A stretch of DNA of 64,000 nt from JBEHWX01 sp048498995 (lineage in GTDB: Bacteria > Bacteroidota > Ignavibacteria > OLB7), in assembly GCA_048498995.1 (NCBI GenBank), contig JBEHWX010000012.1:26007-90006 (forward strand), read 5' to 3'. Positions 46,790 to 56,165 of the stretch are shown here, one piece after another; the first letter of the stretch is position 1; the number at the start of each line of letters is the position of its first letter. The translations under genes were made by a program, and so were the position numbers. Under the pieces are notes generated by a model. The model had not been told where the DNA came from and ran no database searches. It saw only the letters and a program-made list of their open reading frames with translations.

Positions 46790-46823
46790 CATGGGGGCGC
46801 CTCTCGCAAAGAGCGCCCCCATG
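46790..46823 (+). terminator. Terminator between the monooxygenase and the Ig-repeat gene
   Basis: CATGGGGGCGC (46790-46800) pairs with GCGCCCCCATG (46813-46823), perfect 11-bp stem, between convergent genes. The T-tract is poor. Confidence 0.7.
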
Positions 46824-46905
46824 CCGCTTCCGGTCCAATTTCATCGGCGCTTCGGGCACCGTCGAACGCGGCCCGAACCGTGATCGACGGCGCGCGTCCG
46901 TGGCA

Positions 46906-48585
46906 TCAGCGCGTCAGCACCATCCGCTCGGCGAACGTGGCTCCCGCGCTTCGCCCGGAGACGAGATACATCCCGGCCGGCAGCGAGGAGCAGTCGATCA
47001 TCATCAACCGTCCGGTGCCGTCGGTGGCGTGTCGCGCCACGTTTCTGCCGACCACGTCGTAGATCGCGATCTCGACCGGCACCGCGCTCTCGGGAAGCCG
47101 GATGGTCAGCAGATCACCGGTCACCGAGATCCTCGGCGTCGTGGCGCCGGCGTCCATCAGGCCGGTCACGCTCGCCACGGTTCCCGCGTTGACGTTGACG
47201 GCGAGCGAGCCGCTTACGTTCGAGCCGTCCAGCGCCGTTGCGGTCGCCATCACGTTGCCGTTCGCGTTGCCCCTGAGCATGCCGAGCGCATCGATCGTCG
47301 CGATCCCGCCGTTGTCGACGCTCCACATCACCATGCTGTTCGTGGCGTTGGCCGGCTCGACATCGGCCGTCAGCGCCAGTGTCCCTCCTATCGAGCCGAT
47401 CGTCGTCTCCCCGGTGAGGCTGCGCACGGTGATCTTCGTCACGGCCACCGTCGTCGGCGTCTGTCCGGTAACGGAGACCACCGCCGATCCCGAGATCCCC
47501 GATCCATCGGCCGCCATGGCCTTCACCGTCACCATGCCGTCGGAGATGGCGTGCAGCACGCCCCCGGCGTCGATCATCGCGACGGCGGAGTTGTCCACCG
47601 ACCAGGTGACGTTCTTGTTCGTGGCATTGGCCGGCATCACCTCGGCCGTCATCCCGAGCGTGCCGCCGGGCATGGTGATCGTCATCTGTCCGTTGACGCT
47701 ACCGACGGTAATGCCGCTGACCTGGACCACCTGCGTCTGGTTCGACACGGCAATCGTCGCCGATCCCGAGATGCCGGACCCGTCGGTGGCGGTGGCCGTG
47801 ACGGTCACCGCGCCGTTGGCGATCGCCGTCACCAGTCCACCCGCGCTGACGGTCGCCACGGCGTTGTTGTTCACCGACCAGTTGACGTTCTTGTTCGTGG
47901 CATCGGCCGGGAGCACGTCGACAACCATCTGCAGCGAGCCACCGACGTTGGTGATCGCCGTGGCGCCGCCGGTGCCGTGAACGCTGATCTGCTGCACCGC
48001 CACCTGCGTGGGGGAAGGCTCGCCGATCACGATCCCGACGCCGGGAAGATTTTCATACGCCGTCGCCAGCACCCGCAGCGTATCACCGGCCGCGTTGACG
48101 TTGACCTTGATCCAGCCGTAATGCACCGCGCCGTTACGGGCAAAGCAGACGCCCACGTACACGTTGCCGTGCCCCTCGAACAGGTCCGGCCCGGCCGATG
48201 ACGGCTGCGCCAGCAACGGGCCGTTCACCTGCAGCAGGCCGTTGAAGAGGATATCGCCCGATATCAGGTCCGACAGACCGTACGGCCTGGCTTCCGGATC
48301 GCCCAGAAGATTGAGGTTGGCGCTGACGCCGACCTTGTTGGTCAGAACGAGCAGCGGCGGAATATTCACGTGGAGAAAAACGTCGGCGTTGATCCGATTG
48401 CAATACAGCAGGAAGTCGACGGTTCCATTGAGGTCGATATCGAGCGGGATGGTCTGTCCCGGTCTGCAGAGCACGCTGTCCTGCGAGAAGTTGTTGTACA
48501 CGGGCTCGGTGCGTACCGAGGGGGCGGCCACGACGAGCAGGACAAGCAGCGTGAGGGTTGAGAAAATTCCGTGTCGGTGTACCAT
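46906..48585 (-). CDS. Secreted Ig-repeat protein with T9SS sorting domain
   Basis: 559 residues. A signal peptide ('MVHRHGIFSTLTLLVLLVVAAPSVR') is followed by a ~180-residue N-terminal beta domain and three Big_2-type bacterial Ig repeats of about 90 residues ('PANATNKNVTWSVDNSAVAMIDAGG' is one). The last ~75 residues ('VEIAIYDVVGRNVARHATDG', 'LPAGMYLVSGRS', 'ERMVLTR') are a type A T9SS C-terminal sorting domain, predicting export across the outer membrane. I prefer ATG 48585, seven bases after GGAG, over the ATG four codons upstream. Adhesin or surface-matrix roles are likely; the ligand is unknown. Confidence 0.88.
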   Translation of the reverse strand: MVHRHGIFSTLTLLVLLVVAAPSVRTEPVYNNFSQDSVLCRPGQTIPLDIDLNGTVDFLLYCNRINADVFLHVNIPPLLVLTNKVGVSANLNLLGDPEARPYGLSDLISGDILFNGLLQVNGPLLAQPSSAGPDLFEGHGNVYVGVCFARNGAVHYGWIKVNVNAAGDTLRVLATAYENLPGVGIVIGEPSPTQVAVQQISVHGTGGATAITNVGGSLQMVVDVLPADATNKNVNWSVNNNAVATVSAGGLVTAIANGAVTVTATATDGSGISGSATIAVSNQTQVVQVSGITVGSVNGQMTITMPGGTLGMTAEVMPANATNKNVTWSVDNSAVAMIDAGGVLHAISDGMVTVKAMAADGSGISGSAVVSVTGQTPTTVAVTKITVRSLTGETTIGSIGGTLALTADVEPANATNSMVMWSVDNGGIATIDALGMLRGNANGNVMATATALDGSNVSGSLAVNVNAGTVASVTGLMDAGATTPRISVTGDLLTIRLPESAVPVEIAIYDVVGRNVARHATDGTGRLMMIDCSSLPAGMYLVSGRSAGATFAERMVLTR

Positions 48586-49253
48586 TGCATTCTCCATCCG
48601 GTTTTGTCCAACAGGGCTGTTCGTAGTTCATGACATGTTACCATGATGTTCTCATCCCCATGTCTCGATCGGGCGTGCGAACTTCATGATCGCCGAGTGT
48701 CGTTGGAGAGCGGTGCGGCATTGCGAGCCTGGCGTGAGGCGGGGAAAAAGGTGAGTTGGTGTCCCACCGTTCCAGCCGCGCATGGCGCATCGTGGTCGTA
48801 TGTCGAAGTCACATCAATTGGAACCGGTCCCGGAGCCGATCGGCGCCGTGCGAAGATGCCACGCGTAGTGTATGGTATCGGTGGACCTCCGATGCCCACG
48901 AGTGCACAGGTGGCATGCCATGATGAAAATCTCCGCGAACGGACCGAATCGAAGGAACGCGTTGCTCATGGTCGTTTGAAATGAACTCACCCTCTTCAGA
49001 ATGAAGAATCTTCCCCCCCATCGGCGAGAAACAGTCGGTATCATGCGGTTTTGGCGGCTTTCAACGCTCATCCCACGGACGAGAATCGACATTCGATCGT
49101 AGATTCGTGGCGGAATTTCGGTACACCGGAACAACACGGGATTCCCCGACACCACCTCCGCTGAAAGCCGATCTTCTCCCCGACCACTCTCGTTTCCGCG
49201 CATTCCCAGGCGACCTGCGAGGGCAGTCTTGCTCATCCATCCCGTAACGCAAG
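48586..49253. other. Intergenic region without a supported gene
   Basis: Between the Ig-repeat gene and the terminator of the PI-PLC gene. Short open frames here lack ribosome sites and protein-like composition. The promoter of the Ig-repeat gene must lie at its left end. Confidence 0.5.
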
Positions 49254-49280
49254 AAGGGATGGCCCGCATGGCCATCCCTT
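49254..49280 (-). terminator. Terminator of the PI-PLC-like gene
   Basis: AAGGGATGGCC (49254-49264) pairs perfectly with GGCCATCCCTT (49270-49280), about 90 nt after the stop. The sequence resembles the hairpin at 24494-24535. Confidence 0.7.
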
Positions 49281-49368
49281 CCATTGTTTTCCGAACACGG
49301 CTGCGTCACCGGGATCTCCCCGTCTCTCTGACGCCGCGAGGCGTCGTGCATGGCGGGGAGAGCCCGGC

Positions 49369-51186
49369 TTACGTGGTCGCCGGCGCGCTCGTCGGCGTGG
49401 CGGCGGCGGTGGCCGCCTCGATTCCCGTGACCACGTCGGTGCTCAGCGCGCTGTCCTGGAACATCGACACGTCGGTCACGCGAGCGTATTCGACGTAATC
49501 GACGTAGAGAAGGTTCGGTATACAGCCGTACTGATTCGGCACCTGAAGAGTCGCCATCACAGCGCCGAGGTTGCAGTTGGCCGATTTCGACGTCGGCCAG
49601 ACCGCCGTCGGCGGCGTGAGGGTCCAGGAGAGGAGGAACAGATCGCACGGCAGGCTCGGGTCGTTCTTGCACGTGCCGTTGTAGTTGTTGTACTTCTGGA
49701 GCTGATCGTTCTTCATCGTGTCGTAGCTCATCGTGTTCGAGTACTGATCGAACACACGGAGATCTCCCTGCGCGGCTGAATTCGAATCCCAGTCGCGATA
49801 GACCCAGATACCGCTGGCGGGATTGTTCACCGGATAGTTGCCGTCGCACACCGGGAGAATCACGCCGGAGGTTCCCAGATAATTCCCGAGCGGCACATCG
49901 GCCAGCCGGGTATTCGCCGGCAGCGAGGTGTAGAGCCACTTGCCGAGATACGACTGAATCATCGCGACCATCTTGTTGTAGATGTCGTCGGTGAAGTCGT
50001 CGTAGTGGGAGAACTTCAGGATCGCCAGCTCGCGGTGTCCCTCGTTCATGAACTTCTGAACGTCGGAGAGCACGTCGGAGAGCTTCGGTCCCTGGATGAT
50101 GCCGTGGTAGATGTAGAGCTCGCTCCCATCCCACCCCGGCCTGAGGTCGAAGTATCGAATGCCGTAGGTGAGCTGGCCGTAGATGTCGAGATCCTGCGTC
50201 TTGCCGAGCAGCGAGAGCCCGCCGAGGTACATGCCGGAATCGTGCGAGGCCGGCAGCGTCAGCTGACGGAGTCCCTTGGTCTGGAGGACGGCGAGATTGT
50301 TCTCCATCCACCCGGCGCGGTCGGTGATCAGCGACGTCGAGAACCAGAGCGTGTTGAAGGTCTCCGACTGGTGGGTCTGGATCGCGAGCTTGCCGCCGCA
50401 GGCGACCGTCGCCAGGTTGCCGTCATCGTAATTCTGCGCGCCGCCGATCCAGTTGATCGAGTTGCCGTTGATATAGCCCACGCGCTGCCAGAGGCCGCTG
50501 TTGGCCTGCGACTGATGCACCTCGATCACCATCCCGTCGTCGGTGATCGTCACGGCCGGATCGACGCCGTCGTCGTAGTTGACGCTCGGTCCCCAGGTGA
50601 TGGTCGAGCCGCTGACGCGCCCGATGTGATACCAGAGGCCGCTGTTCGACTGCGAGCGGTGCACCTCCACGACGACCCCCTGATTATTGACCGCCACCGA
50701 TGGCGTGGTGCCGTTGTCGTACTGATGGCTCGATCCCCAGTTGACCGTGGTGCCGCTGACGGTGCCGACGTGATACCAGAGGCCGCTGTTCGACTGCGAC
50801 TGGTGGACCTCGACGACGACTCCCTGGTCGTTCATCGCGACGCGCGGGGTCTGGCCGGAATCGTATTCATGGCTGGAGCCCCAGTTGATGCTGCTCCCCT
50901 GCACGGTACCGACGTGATACCAGAGGCCGCTTCCCGACTGGGACTTGTGAACTTCGACGACGGTATTGTGGATGTTGATGGCGCATGAAGGGGTGGCGCC
51001 GTTATCGTACTGGTGGCTCGAGCCCCAGTTGACGGTCGCCTTGTCGGGGCTTCCGACGTGATACCAGAGGCCGCTTCCCGCCTGGGATTTGTGGACTTCG
51101 ACGATCACGCCATTGGCGTTCATCGCGACCGACGGCTGGCATCCGTCATCGTACTGCAGTGCGAGCCCGAAGAAGACGCTCTTCAT
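49369..51186 (-). CDS. PI-PLC-X-domain protein with six 48-residue N-terminal repeats
   Basis: 605 residues. Residues about 12-299 are six repeats of 48 residues, each with 'YDDG..PSVA', 'VVEVHQSQSNSGLWYHVG' and a Trp-Gly strand, looking like a lectin-type beta-propeller. From about 305 a PI-PLC X domain follows with catalytic His in 'LPASHDSGM' and 'IYHGI' and the Asp/Arg set 'YFDLRPGWDG', so it should cleave phosphoinositide-like lipids. Start 51186 has AGGAGA seven bases upstream. No signal peptide and no T9SS tail are seen, odd for an enzyme acting on eukaryotic membranes; export by a contractile or other system, or cell lysis, would be needed. Confidence 0.85.
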   Translation of the reverse strand: MKSVFFGLALQYDDGCQPSVAMNANGVIVEVHKSQAGSGLWYHVGSPDKATVNWGSSHQYDNGATPSCAINIHNTVVEVHKSQSGSGLWYHVGTVQGSSINWGSSHEYDSGQTPRVAMNDQGVVVEVHQSQSNSGLWYHVGTVSGTTVNWGSSHQYDNGTTPSVAVNNQGVVVEVHRSQSNSGLWYHIGRVSGSTITWGPSVNYDDGVDPAVTITDDGMVIEVHQSQANSGLWQRVGYINGNSINWIGGAQNYDDGNLATVACGGKLAIQTHQSETFNTLWFSTSLITDRAGWMENNLAVLQTKGLRQLTLPASHDSGMYLGGLSLLGKTQDLDIYGQLTYGIRYFDLRPGWDGSELYIYHGIIQGPKLSDVLSDVQKFMNEGHRELAILKFSHYDDFTDDIYNKMVAMIQSYLGKWLYTSLPANTRLADVPLGNYLGTSGVILPVCDGNYPVNNPASGIWVYRDWDSNSAAQGDLRVFDQYSNTMSYDTMKNDQLQKYNNYNGTCKNDPSLPCDLFLLSWTLTPPTAVWPTSKSANCNLGAVMATLQVPNQYGCIPNLLYVDYVEYARVTDVSMFQDSALSTDVVTGIEAATAAATPTSAPATT

Positions 51187-51825
51187 GGATTCTCCTGTGA
51201 TGCCGCGGACCATGTGGTGAGCATGCTCGATCGTCGCGGTCCGCGTGGCGACGGTCGGCCGGTGTATCTGGTGAACGCGTCGGGGCATGGAGACGCGGCT
51301 CCGGAGCTGCCTCCATCGAGATGCGGAGGAAGCGCGCGGGCGAGCTCCATGGAGCATCGGCCGGTACGAGCCGATGACGTATGCCGTACGGGATGCGAGC
51401 GGCGATGGCGGGAGTTTCCGGGACGAACCGTGCCGGCCTCGATGCGACCGTGGACGTGGTGTCGTCTCGATTCCCTCCATGTCGCGCGGTTGGACCGGGA
51501 CCGGGACAGGAACGGATGCGAGCGGATCGACGCTACCGGGATATCGACGAATCGCGGTGATACTGCCGCGGCGGCCGATCGCGCATGGCGAGGACCGGAG
51601 AGACGTCGGAGGTAGACGCGAGATGGCGGATGCTGCGAGGGCCGCGCGGCGGTACCCGCCGGCCGATCCGTGATCGCTCGGCGAGGAAATTACACAACCG
51701 ACGGGAATGTCAACCCATCGGGATGCGGGCTACCCGAAGATAATATCGCCGGCCAGCCGTGACCCGTGCCTGACGGGCACGACAACGCGCCGGCGCGGGG
51801 AGGTACGCGCCGATGTCGGCGGAGG
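51187..51825. other. Intergenic region without a supported gene
   Basis: About 640 nt between two minus-strand genes. Open frames are long only because of the GC bias and lack ribosome sites. I see no RNA gene or repeat. Confidence 0.5.
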
Positions 51826-52605
51826 CTAGTCCACGGCGGGCGCCTCGGGTGGCGCCGATGAGGGGGCGTCGACCGGCGTCTCCGGCAGCGGATCGGAGAC
51901 CAGCGGGAGGCGCAGCGTCATCGTCATGGCGACGCCGGCCATGTTGTCGTCGAGTCCGCCCGGCACATCCAGCGGAACCTTCATTCCCCCCTGAAGCCCG
52001 ACGGAGAACATATCCCACACCGCGCGCATGAAGATGCGCGGCTCGACATAGTACGCGTTGTCGAGCACCCTCGGCATGCCCGCCCCTCCCGGGTCCATGA
52101 AGGTGACCACCGTAGCACGCAGGGTGACACCTCCCTCCATCTTCATCGCCTCGTTGCCGCCGCGGCGTGGTCGCGAGAGGGACGTGCCGAAGAGTACCTG
52201 GGCGAACAACTTCTTGACATCGGCATACTGGGCTTCCTGCGCTCCCACGACCGTATGTCCGCTCCCGACGCCGGCGTAGAGGGAGAAGAGCGATCCCTTC
52301 GTCGAAACCTTGTTGTAGCCGAACATCCCCTCGGCGTAGAGGTGCTGTGAGTCGACGTTCTTCATGCCGGTCATCTGATTCCAGGAAAGGAGTCCCCCGA
52401 CCACGAACTGGTCGGCCAGCGCGGCGTCGACCGCCAGATCGAAGCCGTTGGTGCCGATCTGCGCCGAGGCCTCCACCTCTCCGGCATGCCGGAGCATCGG
52501 CGTCGGAACGCTGGTCGGCAGCGAGAGCGAGGCGCAGCCGGAAAGGGCAAGCAGCAGCAATGAGGCTCCGAGGCATGGAGCGAGAATCCCGGGAGAACGT
52601 ACCAT
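51826..52605 (-). CDS. Outer-membrane lipoprotein, beta-barrel-like
   Basis: 259 residues. The N-terminus 'MVRSPGILAPCLGASLLLLALSGCASL' is a lipoprotein signal with lipobox LSGC, which sets the start at 52605 rather than further upstream in the open frame. The mature part is Gly-rich with alternating strands ('YAEGMFGYNKVSTKGSLFSLYAGVGSG'), suggesting a membrane-associated beta structure, and ends in a Pro/Ala-rich tail. No family is recognised. Confidence 0.75.
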   Translation of the reverse strand: MVRSPGILAPCLGASLLLLALSGCASLSLPTSVPTPMLRHAGEVEASAQIGTNGFDLAVDAALADQFVVGGLLSWNQMTGMKNVDSQHLYAEGMFGYNKVSTKGSLFSLYAGVGSGHTVVGAQEAQYADVKKLFAQVLFGTSLSRPRRGGNEAMKMEGGVTLRATVVTFMDPGGAGMPRVLDNAYYVEPRIFMRAVWDMFSVGLQGGMKVPLDVPGGLDDNMAGVAMTMTLRLPLVSDPLPETPVDAPSSAPPEAPAVD

Positions 52606-52835
52606 GAACGTTGCCGAAGAATGTCGGTGTCGTGAGAGGAATGCCGCGCATGGGGAGAACCTCGTTGCCTCCGCCGGCGGCGTGACCCGCGCGCCACGAA
52701 CGGCAATGACCGGAACGTGGCTCCGGTGGGACACGGCAACGCCGCGCAATGTGACATGGGCGGGAACGATGCGCGTTGCAGCCTCACCGTATCCTCGCCC
52801 ATTCACATTGATCGCGCCGCGATCCAATGCCCCAC

Positions 52836-53207
52836 TCAGCGCTCGTGCGGCGCGGCCTTCAATCGCGCGAGCACCTCGCGCAGCCTCCCCACGGTCAGGT
52901 CGACGACTACCGGGCGCGGCGTTCCCTTCAGCCACCGCAGAAGTCCAGGAAGAATAGGCAGATCGAACCCCTCCGAGCTGAAGAGATACTCGTGAGGAGC
53001 GAGCTCAAACGCGATTCTGACGCCATCTCCTGCCGGGAACTCGATGCCGAAGTGCTTCTCCGCGCGCTCGAGCAGATCGACGCCATCCAGCCCGCATACC
53101 CCCAGGTCCTCCTCGATGCGCGTCGACGCGGTGATGATCGTGCGGTGGGGCGTTCCGGTGAATTCGCGGACGAACGCGATGACCTGATCCAATGTCGGCT
53201 CGGCCAT
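52836..53207 (-). CDS. DUF1493-like protein (acyl-carrier-like fold)
   Basis: 123 residues from ATG 53207; an in-frame TTG at 53237 preceded by GGAAG could add ten residues. 'TRIEEDLGVCGLDGVDLLERAEKHFGIEF' has the helix-loop layout of DUF1493/acyl-carrier-like proteins, but the phosphopantetheine Ser is not at the expected place (Asp-Gly-Val-Asp). Family members are often next to toxin or immunity genes. Function unknown; confidence moderate. Confidence 0.7.
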   Translation of the reverse strand: MAEPTLDQVIAFVREFTGTPHRTIITASTRIEEDLGVCGLDGVDLLERAEKHFGIEFPAGDGVRIAFELAPHEYLFSSEGFDLPILPGLLRWLKGTPRPVVVDLTVGRLREVLARLKAAPHER

Positions 53208-53430
53208 GTCGAGCGATTCGGTCGTTATTCCACTCAAGGCACTTCCCTGCGATGGTTGATGTAGTGACCTGGCGCGCGGCGCGATCCGGATAGGTGCTCC
53301 TCGCTGGTGGCGCCGTTCGAACGATATCGCGGCCGCGCGTCACGTTCGTCACGAAGCGCGCGCTCCCCCGTGGCATGCTGCATGGCGCGGCGCGCGGCGG
53401 AATGCAGTTGGAGATCCATTCGAGCCGGTC

Positions 53431-54342
53431 TCAACGATATCCGGTGGCGTCGGCGGGGAGCCCGGGCTCCTGCACCTCGCGAAGGTAGCGCCAGCAGTCC
53501 GGTTGCGAGCCGTCGATATCGCGCACGTCATAGACCCGCGCCAGCTCCCCACTGGAGGTGGAGCGGCCGTTCCATCGCGCCTTGTCGGGATCGGCGGCCA
53601 GCGCCTCGATCGCCCGACCGACGAAGCGGGGACTCTCGGAGATGATGAAGTGCGGCTCCTTGCTCGTCGCCTCACGCCAGTTCTCCTCGGTCACGCCGAA
53701 GTGCTCCAGCATGATCTCGGAGCGGAGCCATCCCGGCGAGATCGCCACGGCGGTGCCCTTGTGCGGCGCCAGCTCTTGCCCGAGGCCCCAGGCCATGCGG
53801 GTCACGGAGGTCTTCACCAGATCATAGAAGATCGAGAGGCGGTAGTGCGATTCGTTGTACTCGGCCGTGCCGTCGGTCATCTCCACCACCAGGCCGTCCG
53901 GATTCCGGATCAGCAGCGGCAGCAGATGATGGCTGGTGATCAGGTGCGTGTCGATGCCGAGGCGCATCATCCTGAGCCCCCCTTCCAGCGAATGCCGCCA
54001 CACCGGCACGTTCCACTCGATCAGGTGCTCGCTCCCCCAGATATCGTTGACCAGGATATCGAGCCGGCCATGATCGCCATCGATCCGTTCGGCAAGCGCG
54101 CGTACCTGCTCCGTGTCGAGGTGGTCGACACGAACGGCGATCCCCTCCCCACCGGCGGCGGTCACCGCCTCGGCGGTCTCCTCGATCGTCTCGGCGCGGT
54201 TGTACTCCGAGCTCTGCCGACGCGTGGTACGACCGGTGCAGTAGACCGTGGCCCCGGCCGCGCCGAGCTCGATGGCAATGCCCCGTCCGGCGCCTCGCGT
54301 GGCGCCGGCGACCAGGGCGATCTTTCCGGACAGTGGAAGCAT
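53431..54342 (-). CDS. Short-chain dehydrogenase/reductase (DHRS1-like)
   Basis: 303 residues from ATG 54342. The cofactor motif 'ALVAGATRGAGRGIAIELGAAG' (about 9-30), 'CTGRTTRR', 'LDILVNDIWG' and the C-terminal 'AVAISPGWLRSEIM' are classical SDR. At the active site, 'SHYRLSIFYDLVKTSV' places Tyr and Lys in Y-x3-K spacing (YDLVK). It should oxidise or reduce a carbonyl substrate with NADP(H). A GTG ten codons upstream is possible. It follows the sheath gene by 78 nt on the same strand; a link is not evident. Confidence 0.88.
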   Translation of the reverse strand: MLPLSGKIALVAGATRGAGRGIAIELGAAGATVYCTGRTTRRQSSEYNRAETIEETAEAVTAAGGEGIAVRVDHLDTEQVRALAERIDGDHGRLDILVNDIWGSEHLIEWNVPVWRHSLEGGLRMMRLGIDTHLITSHHLLPLLIRNPDGLVVEMTDGTAEYNESHYRLSIFYDLVKTSVTRMAWGLGQELAPHKGTAVAISPGWLRSEIMLEHFGVTEENWREATSKEPHFIISESPRFVGRAIEALAADPDKARWNGRSTSSGELARVYDVRDIDGSQPDCWRYLREVQEPGLPADATGYR

Positions 54343-54420
54343 GGGTGAGAAGCGATTATCGTGAGTGGGCACGCGATTCGGGCTCAGGCTCCGCGACGCG
54401 GCCCCGTGGTAGCCATGAGC

Positions 54421-56052
54421 CTACGAGGCGGATTCGGCCGCCACCTGCAGGGTAAGCACGGTGAACTCCGCAGGACGCATCGGCGCGAAGCCCACCAGAA
54501 CGTTGACGATCCCATTGTCGATATCGGTCTGCGTGGTCGTGCTCGCGTCGCAGGTGACGAAGTAGGCCTCGGCCGCCGAGCTCCCCTGCAATCCCCCTTC
54601 CAGATAGAGCTGATTCATGAACGTCGAGCACTGCTGCCGGATCACGCCCCAGAGGCTGCTGTCGTTCGACTGGAACACCGCCCACTGAAGTCCGGCCGTG
54701 AGACTGTCGGCGATATACAACGCGAGACGCTGAACGGAGAGGAATGTCATGTCGGAGGAGGCATGCGCCAGGCCAAGGGTTGTCCGCGCTCCCCAGATCA
54801 CGATTCCGTAGCTGGGGAGGGCACGGATAACGTTCACGCCGAGCGGCGCGACGCGCGCGATATCGGTATCGGTGACCTGCACGGCGGGCCATCGGATTCC
54901 GGTCATGGCCGCCTGTATGCCGGCCGGAGCCGCCCAAACGCCGACGCGAGCATCGAACGAGGCGATGATGCCGGCAACCGTGCCGCATGGAGCCAGTGGG
55001 ATCGGCTGGTTGCCGTTCAAGGGATCGGAGCCCACCAGCCACGGCCAGTAGAACGCGGAGTTCTCATCGCCCAGCCCGAGCGTCGGAAATCCGGCCGCGT
55101 CATCGACGCTCTTCCAGCTCGCGGGGGGATCGATCAGCAGTATCGCGCGACGTTGATCGCAGTAGATCTGTGCCTCGCGCCACGCGGCAATGTCGATGTC
55201 GACGATGCCGCCGGCGGCATCGAGCAGCGGCGGAAGTGAGAGGATGTTGAATATCTCGAGGCTGTCCAGCGCATACATGCCGGTCTTGGATGCCTGCTCG
55301 CCGATCAAGTCCGACGGCTTCAGCGGATCGCCATCGCTCCCGCCGGCAAAGGGGGTCGCGGCCAAAGTGCCCGGAGGCATGGAGGGGACCGTGCCGGCCA
55401 CGCGCGCAAGCGCCGACCGCTGTTCCAGCACATGCACGATATACGTCGACGCGGTCGGCTCCACCGAGAGTCCCGTATACGACTCTTCGCGGAGCACCTT
55501 CATCCCGTCGCTCGGATCCAGCTCGCGAAGCGTGAGGTTGAACGTGCCGGCGGCACCCGGATCGGGATCGATCGTCGCGGTCATGTTGTTCCCCCATGCC
55601 CCTTCCGAGCTCGCCGCGAGCGTCAGCGCGCCGGAGGGCCCGGGAGCCTGGAGCGTCGCGGCGGCCAGCGGAACGCCGGTCGCATTCTTCGCGCGGACGA
55701 CCACCGCGCTGGCGCCGCCGTTCAGGAAGAACTGGTAGACCTGGTAACTCATCGGGCTCGCGCTCCAGAGGCCGCCGAAGGTCGCCCGAAAGTCGGCGAA
55801 GCTCACGATCGTCACCGCCTGATCGACCGGGCCGCGGAGCGCGCGGCCGACGAACGCGGTGATCGAGGTCGGAGCACCGACGATCGACGTGGACGGATCC
55901 ACGAACTGCTGAACATACACCCCGGGATATGGAGGGAGGTTCGTGCCGGCCGTCGCCGCCGGATGTGTCTCCGTCGTATCCGAAGCGATCATGGTACCTC
56001 CGGGAGTCGGAATGGCATTGTGTGAATCGTTGATGGCTTCAGGGTCGTTCAT
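54421..56052 (-). CDS. Contractile-tail sheath protein, orphan
   Basis: 543 residues. 'YPGVYVQQFVDPSTSIVGAPTSITAFVGRALRGP' at the N-terminus and 'NQLYLEGGLQGSSAAEAYFVTCDA' with 'GFAPMRPAEFTVLTLQ' at the C-terminus are the conserved ends of sheath proteins from phage tails and extracellular contractile injection systems (Afp/Pvc-type). A variable beta domain fills the middle. AGGAGAGGG lies just before the ATG. Tube, baseplate, spike, AAA ATPase and cap genes are absent from the window, so it is either the edge of a decayed island or serves a distant locus. Confidence 0.9.
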   Translation of the reverse strand: MNDPEAINDSHNAIPTPGGTMIASDTTETHPAATAGTNLPPYPGVYVQQFVDPSTSIVGAPTSITAFVGRALRGPVDQAVTIVSFADFRATFGGLWSASPMSYQVYQFFLNGGASAVVVRAKNATGVPLAAATLQAPGPSGALTLAASSEGAWGNNMTATIDPDPGAAGTFNLTLRELDPSDGMKVLREESYTGLSVEPTASTYIVHVLEQRSALARVAGTVPSMPPGTLAATPFAGGSDGDPLKPSDLIGEQASKTGMYALDSLEIFNILSLPPLLDAAGGIVDIDIAAWREAQIYCDQRRAILLIDPPASWKSVDDAAGFPTLGLGDENSAFYWPWLVGSDPLNGNQPIPLAPCGTVAGIIASFDARVGVWAAPAGIQAAMTGIRWPAVQVTDTDIARVAPLGVNVIRALPSYGIVIWGARTTLGLAHASSDMTFLSVQRLALYIADSLTAGLQWAVFQSNDSSLWGVIRQQCSTFMNQLYLEGGLQGSSAAEAYFVTCDASTTTQTDIDNGIVNVLVGFAPMRPAEFTVLTLQVAAESAS

Positions 56053-56165
56053 TGCCCTCTCCTGGAATGCGCGGCGCCTCCAGGCGCATCACCCGATGCA
56101 CCCGGAGGCACCACACCCGATCGTTCCCCGAACGGCGTCGAGGCCGCCCGGAATCATTTCCGTCG

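Noticed and set aside
48643..48984. 113-codon plus-strand frame in the gap before the PI-PLC gene
   Set aside because: No ribosome site and no protein-like pattern.
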